Shown: positions 43,743 to 52,507, numbered from the stretch's first letter. The stretch: 64,000 nucleotides of DNA from VAZQ01 sp046733355 (GCA_046733355.1 JBKPOZ010000034.1:3130-67129); one strand, 5' to 3'. The notes: generated from the sequence alone by a model not told the origin. Made by a program: numbers and translations.

Positions 43743-43996
43743 GAGCGATCTCCCGCGAATAGCCGGATGAGCCCGGGGCCGATCTGCGACAAGGGAAGCA
43801 CGGCGGAGGCGAGCCCCGTCTGCGCAATAAATCCTGGCATTCCCCATACGACGCTCGATGTCTCATCTTGCACGATCACGCGTCCGCCTGCCGCCACGAG
43901 TTGAGCCGCGCCGCGCGTGCCGTCGGTGCCCATCCCGGTGAGAACCAGGCCCAGGTTCCATTCTCCCCAAACCAGAGCCGCCGAGCTGAACAAGGC
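43739..43996 (-). pseudogene. cheB: Chemotaxis methylesterase CheB, C-terminal fragment
   Basis: Only the last part of the methylesterase domain remains: LFSSAALVWGEWNLGLVLTGMGTDGTRGAAQLVAAGG to FAGDRS at 43739. The receiver domain and the catalytic Ser and first His are missing. Upstream the sequence switches directly into cheA. The stop overlaps the GTG of cheR, so the original cheB-cheR coupling is preserved while the 5' end of cheB was deleted. Confidence 0.85.
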
Positions 43997-43997
43997 G

Positions 43998-45303
43998 AAA
44001 ACGCTCGCCCGCGGCTTCCACGATCAAGGCCGAGAGGATGGCGAGCGTGAGCGGGATTTTGATGGTGAACGCGGTGCCGCGGCCGCGCGTTGAGCTCACC
44101 TCTATGGTGCCGCCGATCTGGTCGACATTGGCGCGCACCACGTCCATGCCGATACCACGCCCCGAAACGCTGGTGACGCTCGCCACGGTAGAAAAGCCGG
44201 GCGCGAAGATGAACTGCTGCAGCTCGGCCTCGCTCATGCGGGCAAGCTCGGCGTGGGAGACGAGTCCGATATCCAGCGCGCGAGCGGCGATGCGCTCCAT
44301 ATCGAGGCCGCGTCCGTCGTCCGAGACGTCGATGACGATCTGCCCACCCTGCTGGCTTGCGCTCAGCCTCACGGTGCCGCGTTCCGGCTTTCCAGCGGCG
44401 ATGCGCTGGGCCGCCGTTTCCAGGCCGTGATCGGCGGCATTGCGCACCATATGCGTGAGCGGGTCCTTGATAAGCTCGAGCACCTGCCGGTCGAGCTCCG
44501 TCTCGGAGCCATGCATTTCGAGCTCAATAGTCTTGCCCAGCTCGGTCGCCAGATCCCGCACCAGCCGCGGCAGCTTCTTCCAGGCAATGGCGATCGGCTG
44601 CATGCGGGTTTGCAGCACGCCCTCCTGCAATTCGGCGGTGATATTGGACAGCCGCTGCAGCGGCGATTTGAACTCGGTATCGGCGCGGCGTCGGCCGATC
44701 TCAATCAGTTGATTGCGCGTGAGCACCAGCTCGGAAACCATCGTCATGAGCCGGTCGAGCGTGCTCACCTGAACACGGATCGACGGCTTCGCATTTTTGT
44801 CCTTTCCAGCGTCGTGTCCGGCGCTGTTTGGCGCATTGTGCGCCGGCTGCGCCGTCGCGGCAGGGTGCTCGGCAGCAACCTTCACAGCCGCGGAATCGGC
44901 TTGCGAAGCCTCTGCTCCCTCGCTTTCCCGGCAATTGGCTGCCGCCTGCAGCTCGCTGATCAGATCGTCATCGTTTCCCTGCGGCTCCTTTCCTGCTTGC
45001 TCCAGTGCATTGAGCAGCGCCTTGACGCGATCAATGCTGGCCAGAATCTAAGGTGACTGCTTCGGCCGTAACCGCCCTGCCGCTACGGAAGCCTCCGAGC
45101 AAAGTCTCGGCCGCGTGGGTGAGGGCCGCCAGGCGTGGCAGGCCGAGAAAACCGCATGTGCCCTTGATGGTGTGCACAAGGCGGAAGATGTTGTCGAGAA
45201 TTCTGCTGTTGTTCGGCTCCTGCTCGAAGCGCACCAGCTCCCGATATATCGCCTCAAGGCTTTCCGCCGTCTCGGTCAGAAACTCGCGCAGCAGGTCGTC
45301 CAT
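43998..45303 (-). pseudogene. cheA: Chemotaxis histidine kinase CheA, frameshifted and truncated
   Basis: HPt domain from the ATG at 45303 (LVHTIKGTCGFLGL, phosphorylatable His) to VTAEAVTL, then a +1 shift near 45046-45050 (GTCACCTTAGATTCTGG) after which ILASIDRVKALLNAL continues. Dimerisation (VQVSTLDRLMTMVSELVLTRNQL) and kinase domain (NAADHGLE, DDGRGLD, GRGIGMDVV) are complete. The protein then ends abruptly at IVEAAGERF; the CheW-like regulatory domain is gone and the sequence continues into the end of cheB. Confidence 0.87.
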
Positions 45304-45667
45304 GGATTTGCACTTTCGACTCAACGCACGCGAGATCGGCGGCATCGACGTGGCTGCGAAGGCCACGACCGGCGAGCGCCGGCAGTGTGTTGCCAAAGCG
45401 TTTAATTTCGGTTGCGCAAAGCCGCACGCGGAAGCGCGCTTCAGCACGGATTAACGGTTCCTTAGCGCTCGAGCGCTTCAGCCCTGAACAGCGGTGAGGC
45501 GTGAAGCAGTAGCCCGGATGAGCGACCCGCCTTCGCTTGCGTTGCAAGCTACGGCGGGTTCCAGTCCGCCGAAGCGCGGAGCGCGAAGGCGGAAGCGATA
45601 TCCGTGATCTGCTTTCCCGCATGTCGCTAACGCTCATGCGGGCTACAATTGCCGGGAGAGGAAAAGA
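45304..45667. repeat. Intergenic region with inverted repeats of REP type
   Basis: 364 bp between cheA and chpT without a gene. From about 45510 to 45655 it contains AGCCCGGATGAGCG near the left and CCGCATGTCGCTAACGCTCATGCGGGCTAC on the right, the latter a strong hairpin, plus a run of GGCGG/CCGCC complementary pieces. This resembles dispersed extragenic palindromes in Bradyrhizobium. The cheA promoter should be near 45320-45450. Confidence 0.6.
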
Positions 45668-46309
45668 TCAGCGCGCGCTGATCACCACGGTCTCGCCTTC
45701 CGTCTTAAGCTCAACCTTGAGGCCGCACGCGCGCGCGAGCAGCCCCGCATAGAAAGGCTGAATGGCGTGGGCATCGACCGAGCCGTTCTCGGAGCTGCCT
45801 TCCAACAACACAGGCACGGCCTGTGGTATGCGCGCATTGAGGCCTGAGGCAATCAGGCAAAATCCCATGGCCGCCCCCTCGCCAAGCGGCTCCACCGTGA
45901 TGGTGCCGCCGCGCGGGATCGTCTGGCTCGCGATGATCAGCATGTTCAGCAACAGCTTGACCCTGTTCTTGGGCAGGAGCTGGCGGGGGAGCTTCCAGAC
46001 GAGCTTCGTCTTGTCATCCTCGATGAACGCCTGCGCCATGTTCTGTGCGTCGCCGAGCTCGATCTGCGCCGCCGCCGAGCCGGCCGCACCGAAAGCAAGC
46101 CGGCAGAACTGCAGGCGCGCGGAGGCGGTCTTGGCGCTGCGCTTGATGAGATCAAGCGCAAATGTCTTTGTTTCCTGGTCGTTTTCCTTGTCTTCCAGCA
46201 CTTCAAGCCCGTTCACGATCGCGCCGGTCGGACTGATGAGATCATGGCACACGCGCGAGCACAGGAGCGCGGCGAGATCGAGCGCATCGAGAGCGACGGC
46301 TGTGGACAT
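45668..46309 (-). CDS. chpT: Histidine phosphotransferase ChpT
   Basis: Phosphotransfer protein that passes phosphate from CckA to CtrA and CpdR. 213 residues from the ATG at 46309. The dimerisation/phosphorylation helix has His22 in SRVCHDLISPTGAIVNGLEVLED, followed by the degenerate ATPase-like domain (LLLNMLIIASQTIPRGGTITVEP) without ATP-binding motifs, as in known ChpT. Proximity to ctrA fits its role. Confidence 0.9.
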   Translation of the reverse strand: MSTAVALDALDLAALLCSRVCHDLISPTGAIVNGLEVLEDKENDQETKTFALDLIKRSAKTASARLQFCRLAFGAAGSAAAQIELGDAQNMAQAFIEDDKTKLVWKLPRQLLPKNRVKLLLNMLIIASQTIPRGGTITVEPLGEGAAMGFCLIASGLNARIPQAVPVLLEGSSENGSVDAHAIQPFYAGLLARACGLKVELKTEGETVVISAR

Positions 46310-46487
46310 AAGAATGTCTCCGTTGCGATATCCGGTGGCGGATTGCCACAGGCGGGGCACGACTCACGACGAGCTCGCCGCGCGCGTCTCTACACCGCGG
46401 CTGCGCGAAATGCCAAGTAGTCTATAACGCATTCTGATACGGAACGCCGGATCAGGGCGCCGCGCAGAATCATGAGAGATCATCAAC

Positions 46488-47351
46488 GTGCACGTGGCAA
46501 AGCATGAATTCGAAGGAGGGCTCCTGGACGAGCTTTCGTCGCTCGTTTCCGCGGCCGGCCAGGCGATCCTCGCCGCGAGACTGCGTCCGCTGCGTCCCCG
46601 CGCCAAAAGCGATCAATCGCCGGTCTGCGCCGCCGACGAGGCCGCCGAGGCTGTGATTCTCGACGGGCTTGCGCGCCTGCTTCCCGGCGTCTGCGTTATT
46701 TCCGAAGAAGCCGCCGCACGCTCGCCGCCAGGAAGCCTTCCCTCGACCTTCGTACTGGTCGATCCGCTTGACGGTACCCGGGATTTTCTCGCGGGTCGCG
46801 ACGAGTTTACGGTGAATGTGGCGATCGTGGAGAGCGGGCGAGTCACGCTCGGCATCGTTGGCGCACCGGCGAGGGGCACGCTGTGGCGCGGCATCGAAGG
46901 TGGCGGCGCCGAACGCTTGCAGCTTGAGCCCCGCGCGCCGGCGCGAGGCGCCCGCGAGCGCACGGCCATAAAGGTTCGGCCTTGTCCTGCCTCAGGGCTC
47001 GTGGTCGCGGTCAGCCGTTCGCACCTCGACAGGCAGACCGAAGCCTTCGTGGCGCGATTGCCGGTGCTCGCGCGCCTCGCCTGCGGGTCTGCCATCAAGT
47101 TCTGTGAGCTCGCGCAAGGAACGGCCGATTGCTATCCGCGCCTTTCACCGACCTGCGAATGGGACGTGGCCGCCGGGCACGCGGTGCTCGCGGCTGCGGG
47201 CGGCCTCGTCGTGGCCCCGGACGGCCAAGCTCTTCGCTACGGGCAGGCGGAGCGGAGTTTCCGCATCAATGCGTTCGTCGCCTGGGGCGATCCCGCAGGT
47301 TCTGAGAGATTTGGTGCAGGCGAGTTGCGTGGCGCCGCCCCGGCGCCATAG
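46488..47351 (+). CDS. cysQ: CysQ-like 3'(2'),5'-bisphosphate nucleotidase / inositol monophosphatase family
   Basis: 287 residues from a GTG at 46488. Metal-site motifs: EEAAARSPPG near 73-82, DPLDGTRDF (about 92-100) and WDVAAGHAVL near the C terminus. These belong to the Mg-dependent lithium-sensitive phosphatases; the DPLDGTRDF form and length fit CysQ, which hydrolyses 3'-phosphoadenosine-5'-phosphate. An inositol or fructose bisphosphatase role is not excluded. Divergent from chpT. Confidence 0.85.
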   Translation: MHVAKHEFEGGLLDELSSLVSAAGQAILAARLRPLRPRAKSDQSPVCAADEAAEAVILDGLARLLPGVCVISEEAAARSPPGSLPSTFVLVDPLDGTRDFLAGRDEFTVNVAIVESGRVTLGIVGAPARGTLWRGIEGGGAERLQLEPRAPARGARERTAIKVRPCPASGLVVAVSRSHLDRQTEAFVARLPVLARLACGSAIKFCELAQGTADCYPRLSPTCEWDVAAGHAVLAAAGGLVVAPDGQALRYGQAERSFRINAFVAWGDPAGSERFGAGELRGAAPAP

Positions 47352-47453
47352 TGTTGCCGCTCTTGACGCGCTTCGGTTGCGCTTTGGCCGCAAAGCCCGG
47401 CTACTTTCGTGAGTCGAGTCGAGCTGCAGTTGTAATCTCAGAAGGAGCCATCG

Positions 47454-48065
47454 ATGCGGGCCCTCACGCGGGCGATGTTTGTTGTCCTGATGGTCGTTGC
47501 CGCGGGGACAGTGCAGCTGGTCGCGCAGGGCAATCCGCCGCCCCCGCCGCCACAGCAGCAGCCGCAGACGCAACCGCAGAGTGGTCAATATTCCTCAAAC
47601 GAGATCGTCGATGCCGGTCACCGCTTTTTCGGCACGATCTCGCGCGGGCTGGCGCAGCTCGTGGAACGGGCAGGCAGCCAATGGGGCCTGCCGAACGGCT
47701 ACGTCCTCGGCCAGGAAGCAGGCGGCGCGGTAGTTGCCGGCCTGCGCTATGGCGAGGGCATTCTCTACACCAAAAACGCCGGCGACTTGCGGGTGTTCTG
47801 GCAAGGACCCTCGCTGGGCTGGGACTTCGGCGGCGAAGGCGCGCGGACCATGATGCTGATCTACAGCCTCCCGGCTACGGGAGCGATCTATCAGCGCTTC
47901 GTCGGCATTGACGGCTCTGCGTACTTTGTCGGGGGGTTGGGCATGACCGCGTTGACTGCTGACAACATCGTGGTGGTTCCCATACGCTCGGGCATAGGCG
48001 TACGTCTCGGCGCCAATGTGGGCTATCTGAAGTTCACGCCGGCGGCGACCTGGAACCCGTTCTGA
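47454..48065 (+). CDS. DUF1134 domain-containing exported protein
   Basis: 203 residues with signal peptide (MFVVLMVVAAGTVQLVAQG), a Pro/Gln-rich linker (about 24-45) and a DUF1134 domain: EIVDAGHRFFGTISRGLAQLVERAGSQWGLPNGYVLGQEAGG, GWDFGGEGARTMMLIY, GIGVRLGANVGYLKFT. Periplasmic beta-rich protein common in Rhizobiales; related to YSC84/lipid-binding proteins by pattern. Function unknown. Confidence 0.85.
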   Translation: MRALTRAMFVVLMVVAAGTVQLVAQGNPPPPPPQQQPQTQPQSGQYSSNEIVDAGHRFFGTISRGLAQLVERAGSQWGLPNGYVLGQEAGGAVVAGLRYGEGILYTKNAGDLRVFWQGPSLGWDFGGEGARTMMLIYSLPATGAIYQRFVGIDGSAYFVGGLGMTALTADNIVVVPIRSGIGVRLGANVGYLKFTPAATWNPF

Positions 48066-48199
48066 TCGACGCCTGCGCAATCCCGCGCCAATTCTCTGCG
48101 CTCTGGATTCAGGTTAACCGGCATGGCCGCTGGCAAGCCGCCGCCCCGCATGCCATGGTGGTGAATTAAGCGTTAATCACGTTCAGGAGGCGTTTCTCG

Positions 48200-49486
48200 A
48201 TGATCGAGCCGATCATGTTTGCGGGGATCGGATTCCTTGTCGCGGCTCTGCTTGTGCTTGGCTTTATTCCCTTGGTGCATGGACGCGCGGTGCGCTTGAC
48301 CACGCGCCGGCTCGAGGCGCTCACGCCCGTTTCGCTCGCCGAGATTCAGGCCCAGAAGGATCAGCTGCGCGCCGAGTTCGCCATGTCGACGCGGCGCCTG
48401 GAAATGGCAGTCGAGCAGCTGAAGGCAAAATGCACCAGCCAGCTCGCCGAGATCGGCAAGAAGAGCGATGCCATCGGCCGGCTCAAGCTGGAGCTCGGCG
48501 AAAAGACGGCGGCGCTGTTTGCGCTCGAGGCCAAGGAGAGGCAGCTGAGCGAGCACATAAAAGGATTCGGTCCCGAGCTGGAAACGAAAACGAAAGCCTA
48601 CGAGGAGCTGCAGCGAGCGCTGGCCGAGAAGGATGCGGAGCTGGGCCAGGTGACGAACCGCCACCAGGAGGGCAGCGTATCGGCGGAGAGCCAGCGGGTC
48701 GAGCTCGTTGCATTGCGTGCGCAAGCCGAGGCGTTGAAGGGCCAGATCGAAAGTTATGACCAGGAAAGCAATCTGCTCGAGGCCCGGCTGCGCGAGAAGA
48801 CGAGCGAGGCTCAATCATTGAGCAGCCAGCTCGCCGAGGAACGCGGCCGCGCCGAGCAACTGGCAACGCGTGTGGGCGAGCTCGAGCGCAAGCTGATCGT
48901 CCAGGAAACCGAATCCGAGGTGCTCTCTCGACGCGTGCAGGAGCTCACTTCGCGGCTCGAGGAGCAAACCCGTTTTCTCGCCGAGCGCGAGTTCACCGCC
49001 GACAAGCTGCGCGAGGACGCTGCGAGCGCGCAACGCGCCGAGTTGGAAATTCGTGCGGCTTTGGCGGAGGCCGAAGACCGGCATCGATCCGGCACGGAGG
49101 CGATCAGAAGCGAAAAGGGTCTGCTCGACGAGCAGCTGCGCAGATCCGAGGAAGAGCGCGCGCAGCTGCAGCAAGAGATTGAGGCGATGCGGCGCCAGGC
49201 GGAGACCGCATGGGCGGACGAGCGCATGGAGAATGCGGTGCTGCGCGAGCGGATCAACGATGTGGCGGCGCAGGTTGCGCGCCTGACTGCGAGCCTCGAA
49301 GGCCCCGGATCGCCGATCGATACGATCCTGAATGCGGATGCAGCGATCGCCTCTGCCTCCGCACATGGCAGCAACGGACATCCGATTGCGCCTGCGGCGG
49401 AGCCGGCCGGCAAGGGCACGCTTGCCGAGCGCATCCGTGCCTTGCAGAGCAGAGCCTCGCGCATTCCACAGCCCAACGAGAGCTGA
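48200..49486 (+). CDS. Membrane-anchored coiled-coil protein
   Basis: 428 residues. One N-terminal helix (MFAGIGFLVAALLVLGFIPLVHGRAV) then about 330 residues of coiled coil rich in Glu, Gln, Arg and Leu, broken by short non-helical pieces, and a low-complexity tail. Conserved in Rhizobiales next to tRNA-Val and DUF1134. Such architecture suggests a structural or cell-envelope scaffold; no enzyme motif seen. Confidence 0.75.
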   Translation: MIEPIMFAGIGFLVAALLVLGFIPLVHGRAVRLTTRRLEALTPVSLAEIQAQKDQLRAEFAMSTRRLEMAVEQLKAKCTSQLAEIGKKSDAIGRLKLELGEKTAALFALEAKERQLSEHIKGFGPELETKTKAYEELQRALAEKDAELGQVTNRHQEGSVSAESQRVELVALRAQAEALKGQIESYDQESNLLEARLREKTSEAQSLSSQLAEERGRAEQLATRVGELERKLIVQETESEVLSRRVQELTSRLEEQTRFLAEREFTADKLREDAASAQRAELEIRAALAEAEDRHRSGTEAIRSEKGLLDEQLRRSEEERAQLQQEIEAMRRQAETAWADERMENAVLRERINDVAAQVARLTASLEGPGSPIDTILNADAAIASASAHGSNGHPIAPAAEPAGKGTLAERIRALQSRASRIPQPNES

Positions 49487-49559
49487 GCATCCTGAAACTT
49501 CCGCGCGCGCAAGTTTGCTTGACAGGATGACGCGCGGCCTTAAATCAGCAGCGGTCTTC

Positions 49560-49634
49560 GGGCGCTTAGCTCAGCGGGAGAGCGTTCCCTTCACACGGGA
49601 GAGGTCGTAGGTTCAATCCCTACAGCGCCCACCA
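49560..49634 (+). tRNA. tRNA-Val (CAC)
   Basis: Cloverleaf fits: acceptor GGGCGCT pairs with AGCGCCC, D-loop TAGCTCAGCGGGAGAGC, anticodon stem TTCCC/GGGAG with loop TTCACAC (anticodon CAC at 49592-49594), T-arm GGTTCAATCC. CCA is encoded at 49632-49634. A 16-bp inverted repeat begins at the next base. Confidence 0.97.
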
Positions 49635-49702
49635 GCCTTCGCTGCTTCGCAGCTTCGGGCTGGCAAGCCAGCTTCCGATCTCTCGCGCGAAGCAGCGAAG
49701 GC
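49635..49702. repeat. 16-bp inverted repeat immediately after tRNA-Val
   Basis: GCCTTCGCTGCTTCGC at 49635-49650 and its exact complement at 49687-49702, separated by 36 bp. It starts at the base after the encoded CCA and could fold as a hairpin in the tRNA precursor (terminator or processing signal) or be a REP-type element. No T-run follows. Confidence 0.7.
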
Positions 49703-49762
49703 TGCCCGTCGTAGCCGGCAGGGCGAAGACGGGCGATTTCGAGATGAACTTCGCACGCGCTT

Positions 49763-50087
49763 TTCTGCACGCGGCGCAGATAGATTGCCACGGTGGTGCC
49801 GGCCTTCGGCAGGCTCGACACAGTGACGTATCCGCCCGCCTGTCTGGCGAATTCGTAAACCTGTCTCAGGCCGAGCCCGCTGCCTTTTCCTATTTCCTTG
49901 GTCGTGAAAAACGGCTCGAATACGCGAGCGATCAGATGAGCCGGAATGCCCAACCCAGTATCAGAAAACTGGACTGCGACGAGATCGCCTTTCGCAGTCG
50001 ACCTTTTTGCCTGCTCGTCGCGGCATTGGGACGTCACGCTTATTCTGAACATTCCGCCTTTGGGCATCGCATCCCGTACGTTCACCG
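49763..50087 (-). pseudogene. Duplicated 3' fragment of the histidine-kinase gene
   Basis: 325 bp nearly identical to 50648-50972 in the same orientation, encoding the ATP-binding domain (RDAMPKGGMF, SDTGLGIPAHLIARVFEPFFTTKEIGKGSGLG, GGYVTVSS) without the HisKA part. It has a GTG start-like codon at 50085 and reads on through the inverted repeat into the antisense of tRNA-Val, so it is not a sensible gene. Mismatches are few, implying a fairly recent duplication. Confidence 0.85.
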
Positions 50088-50090
50088 GAA

Positions 50091-50501
50091 TTATTCGCGT
50101 GGCGGCAGGCCTTCAAAGGCGGGCACGCCCTCCGCAATGAGATGGAAAGACTGACCTTCTGCGGTGAAGATCGCCATTTGCGCGCCGCCATAGACTGAAG
50201 GATCATCCAGCGTTCCGATCTTAAGAACAACTGGTGGAAGGCCGGGCCGCCGCGTAATCATGTGTGTGCCGCATCGTGGACAGAATTCCCGCGTTACGGC
50301 GTCCGCCTTATCGGGCCGCGTATAGGTCTTCGGCGCGCCTTTCGTGTAGGCGAATCCTTCTGCTGGCATCAGCATGAACAGATTAGGCGCTCCACCCGAG
50401 ATATGCTGACACGCGCGGCAGTGGCATTGCGCTCTTAAGACCGGCTTACCCTGCGCAACGTACCGCACGGCACCGCAATAGCACCCGCCTTCGAGCCGCA
50501 T
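50091..50501 (-). CDS. GFA family (glutathione-dependent formaldehyde-activating-like) protein
   Basis: 136 residues from the ATG at 50501. Zinc motifs GCYCGAVRY, CHCRAC and FCPRCGT, plus FHLIAEGVPAFEGLPPRE at the end. GFA proteins bind zinc and were first linked to S-hydroxymethylglutathione formation from formaldehyde, a role since questioned. Sits between the two kinase-derived direct repeats, 3 bp from the left copy. Confidence 0.87.
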   Translation of the reverse strand: MRLEGGCYCGAVRYVAQGKPVLRAQCHCRACQHISGGAPNLFMLMPAEGFAYTKGAPKTYTRPDKADAVTREFCPRCGTHMITRRPGLPPVVLKIGTLDDPSVYGGAQMAIFTAEGQSFHLIAEGVPAFEGLPPRE

Positions 50502-50583
50502 GGTACTTCTCCTGCATCGCCGACGCACATGTGGCCATCGGCGCGGTCTTTATGACTCACCGAGGCGTGCTTTGCCTGTATTC

Positions 50584-51438
50584 TCAAGCCGGAGAACTCG
50601 CGAGCGCAAGCCCGGAACGGCAAGGGCGTGCTTCGGCGCGCGCCCCCTTCTGCACGCGGCGCAGATAGATTGTCACCGTGGTGCCGGCCTTCGGCAGGCT
50701 CGACACAGTGACGTATCCGCCCGCCTGTCTGGCGAATTCGTAGACCTGGCTCAGGCCCAACCCGCTGCCTTTTCCTATTTCCTTGGTAGTGAAAAAGGGC
50801 TCGAATACGCGCGCGATCAGATGAGCCGGAATGCCCAACCCGGTATCAGAAAACTGCACTGCGACGAGATCGCCTTTCGCAGTCGACCTCTTTGCCTGCT
50901 CGTCGCGGCGTTGGGACGTCACGCTTATTCTGAACATTCCGCCTTTCGGCATCGCATCCCGTGCGTTCACCGCAAGGTTGAGCGCGGCAAGCTCGAATTC
51001 GCCGCGGTCGATGTTCACCAGACAGGGTAGATCCGGCACCTGCACCTCGATGCCGATGTCGCGCCGCAGGCAGTGCCGCAACGCGCCGGACATCTCCTGG
51101 ACCGCGCGGCCGATATCAACCACATCCGGATCGACCGGCCGCGATCCCGCGAACGACAGCAACTTTTCGGTAAGCCCCTTGGCGCGGTGCGTCATGCGGT
51201 CGATCGTGCTCAGGAGCCGCTTGGCCTTTTGCGAGCACAGCTCGTGACGCAGCAGCTCGGCATTCCCGCTGATGATCATCAAGACGTTATTCAGATCATG
51301 GGCGATGCCGGCCCCCGTCCGCGCGATGGCGTCCACTTCCCGGTGACGCGCAGGTTGCGCCCGCTTTCGCAATTCCCTGTCGGAGTTCGGTCGAATGCGC
51401 TCGAGCATGCCAATGCCCCCCTGGCTTGTTGCAGTCAT
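50584..51438 (-). CDS. Soluble histidine kinase
   Basis: 284 residues, no membrane helix or sensor domain. HisKA-type H-box RTGAGIAHDLNNVLMIISGN (about 41-60, phosphoacceptor His), N-box NLAVNARDAMPKGG, G1 SDTGLGIP, F-box FEPFFTTK and G2 GSGLGLSQVYEFA. With only about 35 residues before the H-box it must get its signal from another protein. No response regulator adjoins it; it is divergent from the sigma-like/TolB-N pair. Its 3' part is duplicated downstream. Confidence 0.85.
   Translation of the reverse strand: MTATSQGGIGMLERIRPNSDRELRKRAQPARHREVDAIARTGAGIAHDLNNVLMIISGNAELLRHELCSQKAKRLLSTIDRMTHRAKGLTEKLLSFAGSRPVDPDVVDIGRAVQEMSGALRHCLRRDIGIEVQVPDLPCLVNIDRGEFELAALNLAVNARDAMPKGGMFRISVTSQRRDEQAKRSTAKGDLVAVQFSDTGLGIPAHLIARVFEPFFTTKEIGKGSGLGLSQVYEFARQAGGYVTVSSLPKAGTTVTIYLRRVQKGARAEARPCRSGLALASSPA
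50648..50972 (-). repeat. Direct repeat, kinase-resident copy
   Basis: The partner of 49763-50087 within the intact histidine kinase gene. Similarity starts at TTCTGCACGCGGCGCAGATA and ends at TTCACCG on the plus strand; spacing between copies is 560 bp and contains the GFA gene. Confidence 0.85.
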
Positions 51439-51628
51439 GCGCTATCGCACGCTGCCGTTGTGCGGCTGCCTATACCCGGAGGTAGCCACTCGGGCGCGCT
51501 TTTTTGAAAATCGGCGGTAAATAATATTCGTGAAAAAATGCACGCGCCCTTCAAAAAATCGAACTCTGGCCCACACTCCTTCTAAAAGCTACTATTTTGC
51601 CCGTGCGCCGAGATGGGCGAGGAGGTTT
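51439..51628. promoter_or_regulatory. Shared divergent promoter region, kinase versus sigma-like gene
   Basis: 190 bp, distinctly AT-rich at 51505-51545 (TTTTTTGAAAATC, TAAATAATATTCG) in an otherwise GC-rich stretch. Probably contains both promoters. No operator palindrome recognised. Confidence 0.5.
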
Positions 51629-52507
51629 ATGTCGGGGGCATCCGTCAAACTGAGCGGCCGTCGGCCCAGGGATTACCTGGAGTGCCTGCCCAAACCGCGA
51701 AAGGTGCGGGTTGTCGCTCGCATCAGGCGCGCCTATCTGCGGCATTTTCCGCCATTGGCAGAGGATTGCGCGCAGGAAGCGTGCGCGCGCCTGATTGCCT
51801 CGAATTCCGAGTTGAAGAATGCGCCCGCTCCGACAGGCGCCGTGAGCTCCGACTGGTACGATGAAGTGGAAGATGCGCTGGTGCGATATGCAACCGGGCC
51901 GGTGATGCGTCGCGCCGTGGTGAAGGACCTGTGCGCCGGGAAAGGACTGGAGCCACTCGACGCATGGATTAACGACTCGGGCGAGGACGGCGAGGATGAT
52001 CCGTTTTCGCGCCGCGCGACGATCGCCGTCTTTGGCGCAGCGGGCGAGCAGAAGTGGGCGGAGGATCGATGGCACTGGACCAGGGCCGCCGCCTTGTTGC
52101 GCGAGAGGCTGGCGCAACAGCCGAACACGGACCCCCTCGTTCTGCAGGTATTCGATCAGCTCTGTCGCAACGCCGACGCGTTCGAGCACGGCCACCTCGG
52201 CGACGCCGGTGCCACCCCGGACATCGTGCGCGGGCAAAGTTTTCAGATCAATCACGGCCCGCTGCTGAAGTCGCTGCAGGAGAACTATCCGGCTGCCGGC
52301 TGGGACATCAACAAACTAAGGCTCAAAATCGCCGACCTCGGGCGTGATGCGGCACGCATCGAGGAGAGTCTGGCCGGCAACGGCATTCTTCTCTTCGAGA
52401 GCAATCGCCGTTTCCCGGGCGCGCCTGCCGGCAAGGGCAGACGCGCCTCCGAAGACGATCTGCACGATCCGGGTGAGGTGGATCCACAAAGAGGCTCCGT
52501 GTCATGA
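51629..52507 (+). CDS. Hypothetical protein with possible sigma-70 region-2-like N terminus
   Basis: 292 residues from the ATG at 51629, directly after GGAGG (51621-51625). Residues 20-62 (RVVARIRRAYLRHFPPLAEDCAQEACARLIAS) resemble sigma region 2, in particular AEDCAQEACARL against the usual AEDLVQEAFLRL. The rest is unlike region 4: mostly helical with WHWTRAAALLRERL, and ends in a polar tail. Overlaps the next gene by ATGA, which is an anti-sigma-like arrangement. The sigma call is tentative; it may be an unrelated family. Confidence 0.5.
   Translation: MSGASVKLSGRRPRDYLECLPKPRKVRVVARIRRAYLRHFPPLAEDCAQEACARLIASNSELKNAPAPTGAVSSDWYDEVEDALVRYATGPVMRRAVVKDLCAGKGLEPLDAWINDSGEDGEDDPFSRRATIAVFGAAGEQKWAEDRWHWTRAAALLRERLAQQPNTDPLVLQVFDQLCRNADAFEHGHLGDAGATPDIVRGQSFQINHGPLLKSLQENYPAAGWDINKLRLKIADLGRDAARIEESLAGNGILLFESNRRFPGAPAGKGRRASEDDLHDPGEVDPQRGSVS

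Noticed and set aside
45510..45655. CRISPR-like or phage attachment repeats
   Set aside because: The repeated pieces are inverted, not direct and evenly spaced; they fit REP-type palindromes.
49591..50085. Kinase fragment as a functional ATPase-domain protein
   Set aside because: It lacks the HisKA domain, reads through a repeat into the antisense of a tRNA and is a duplicate of the neighbouring gene.
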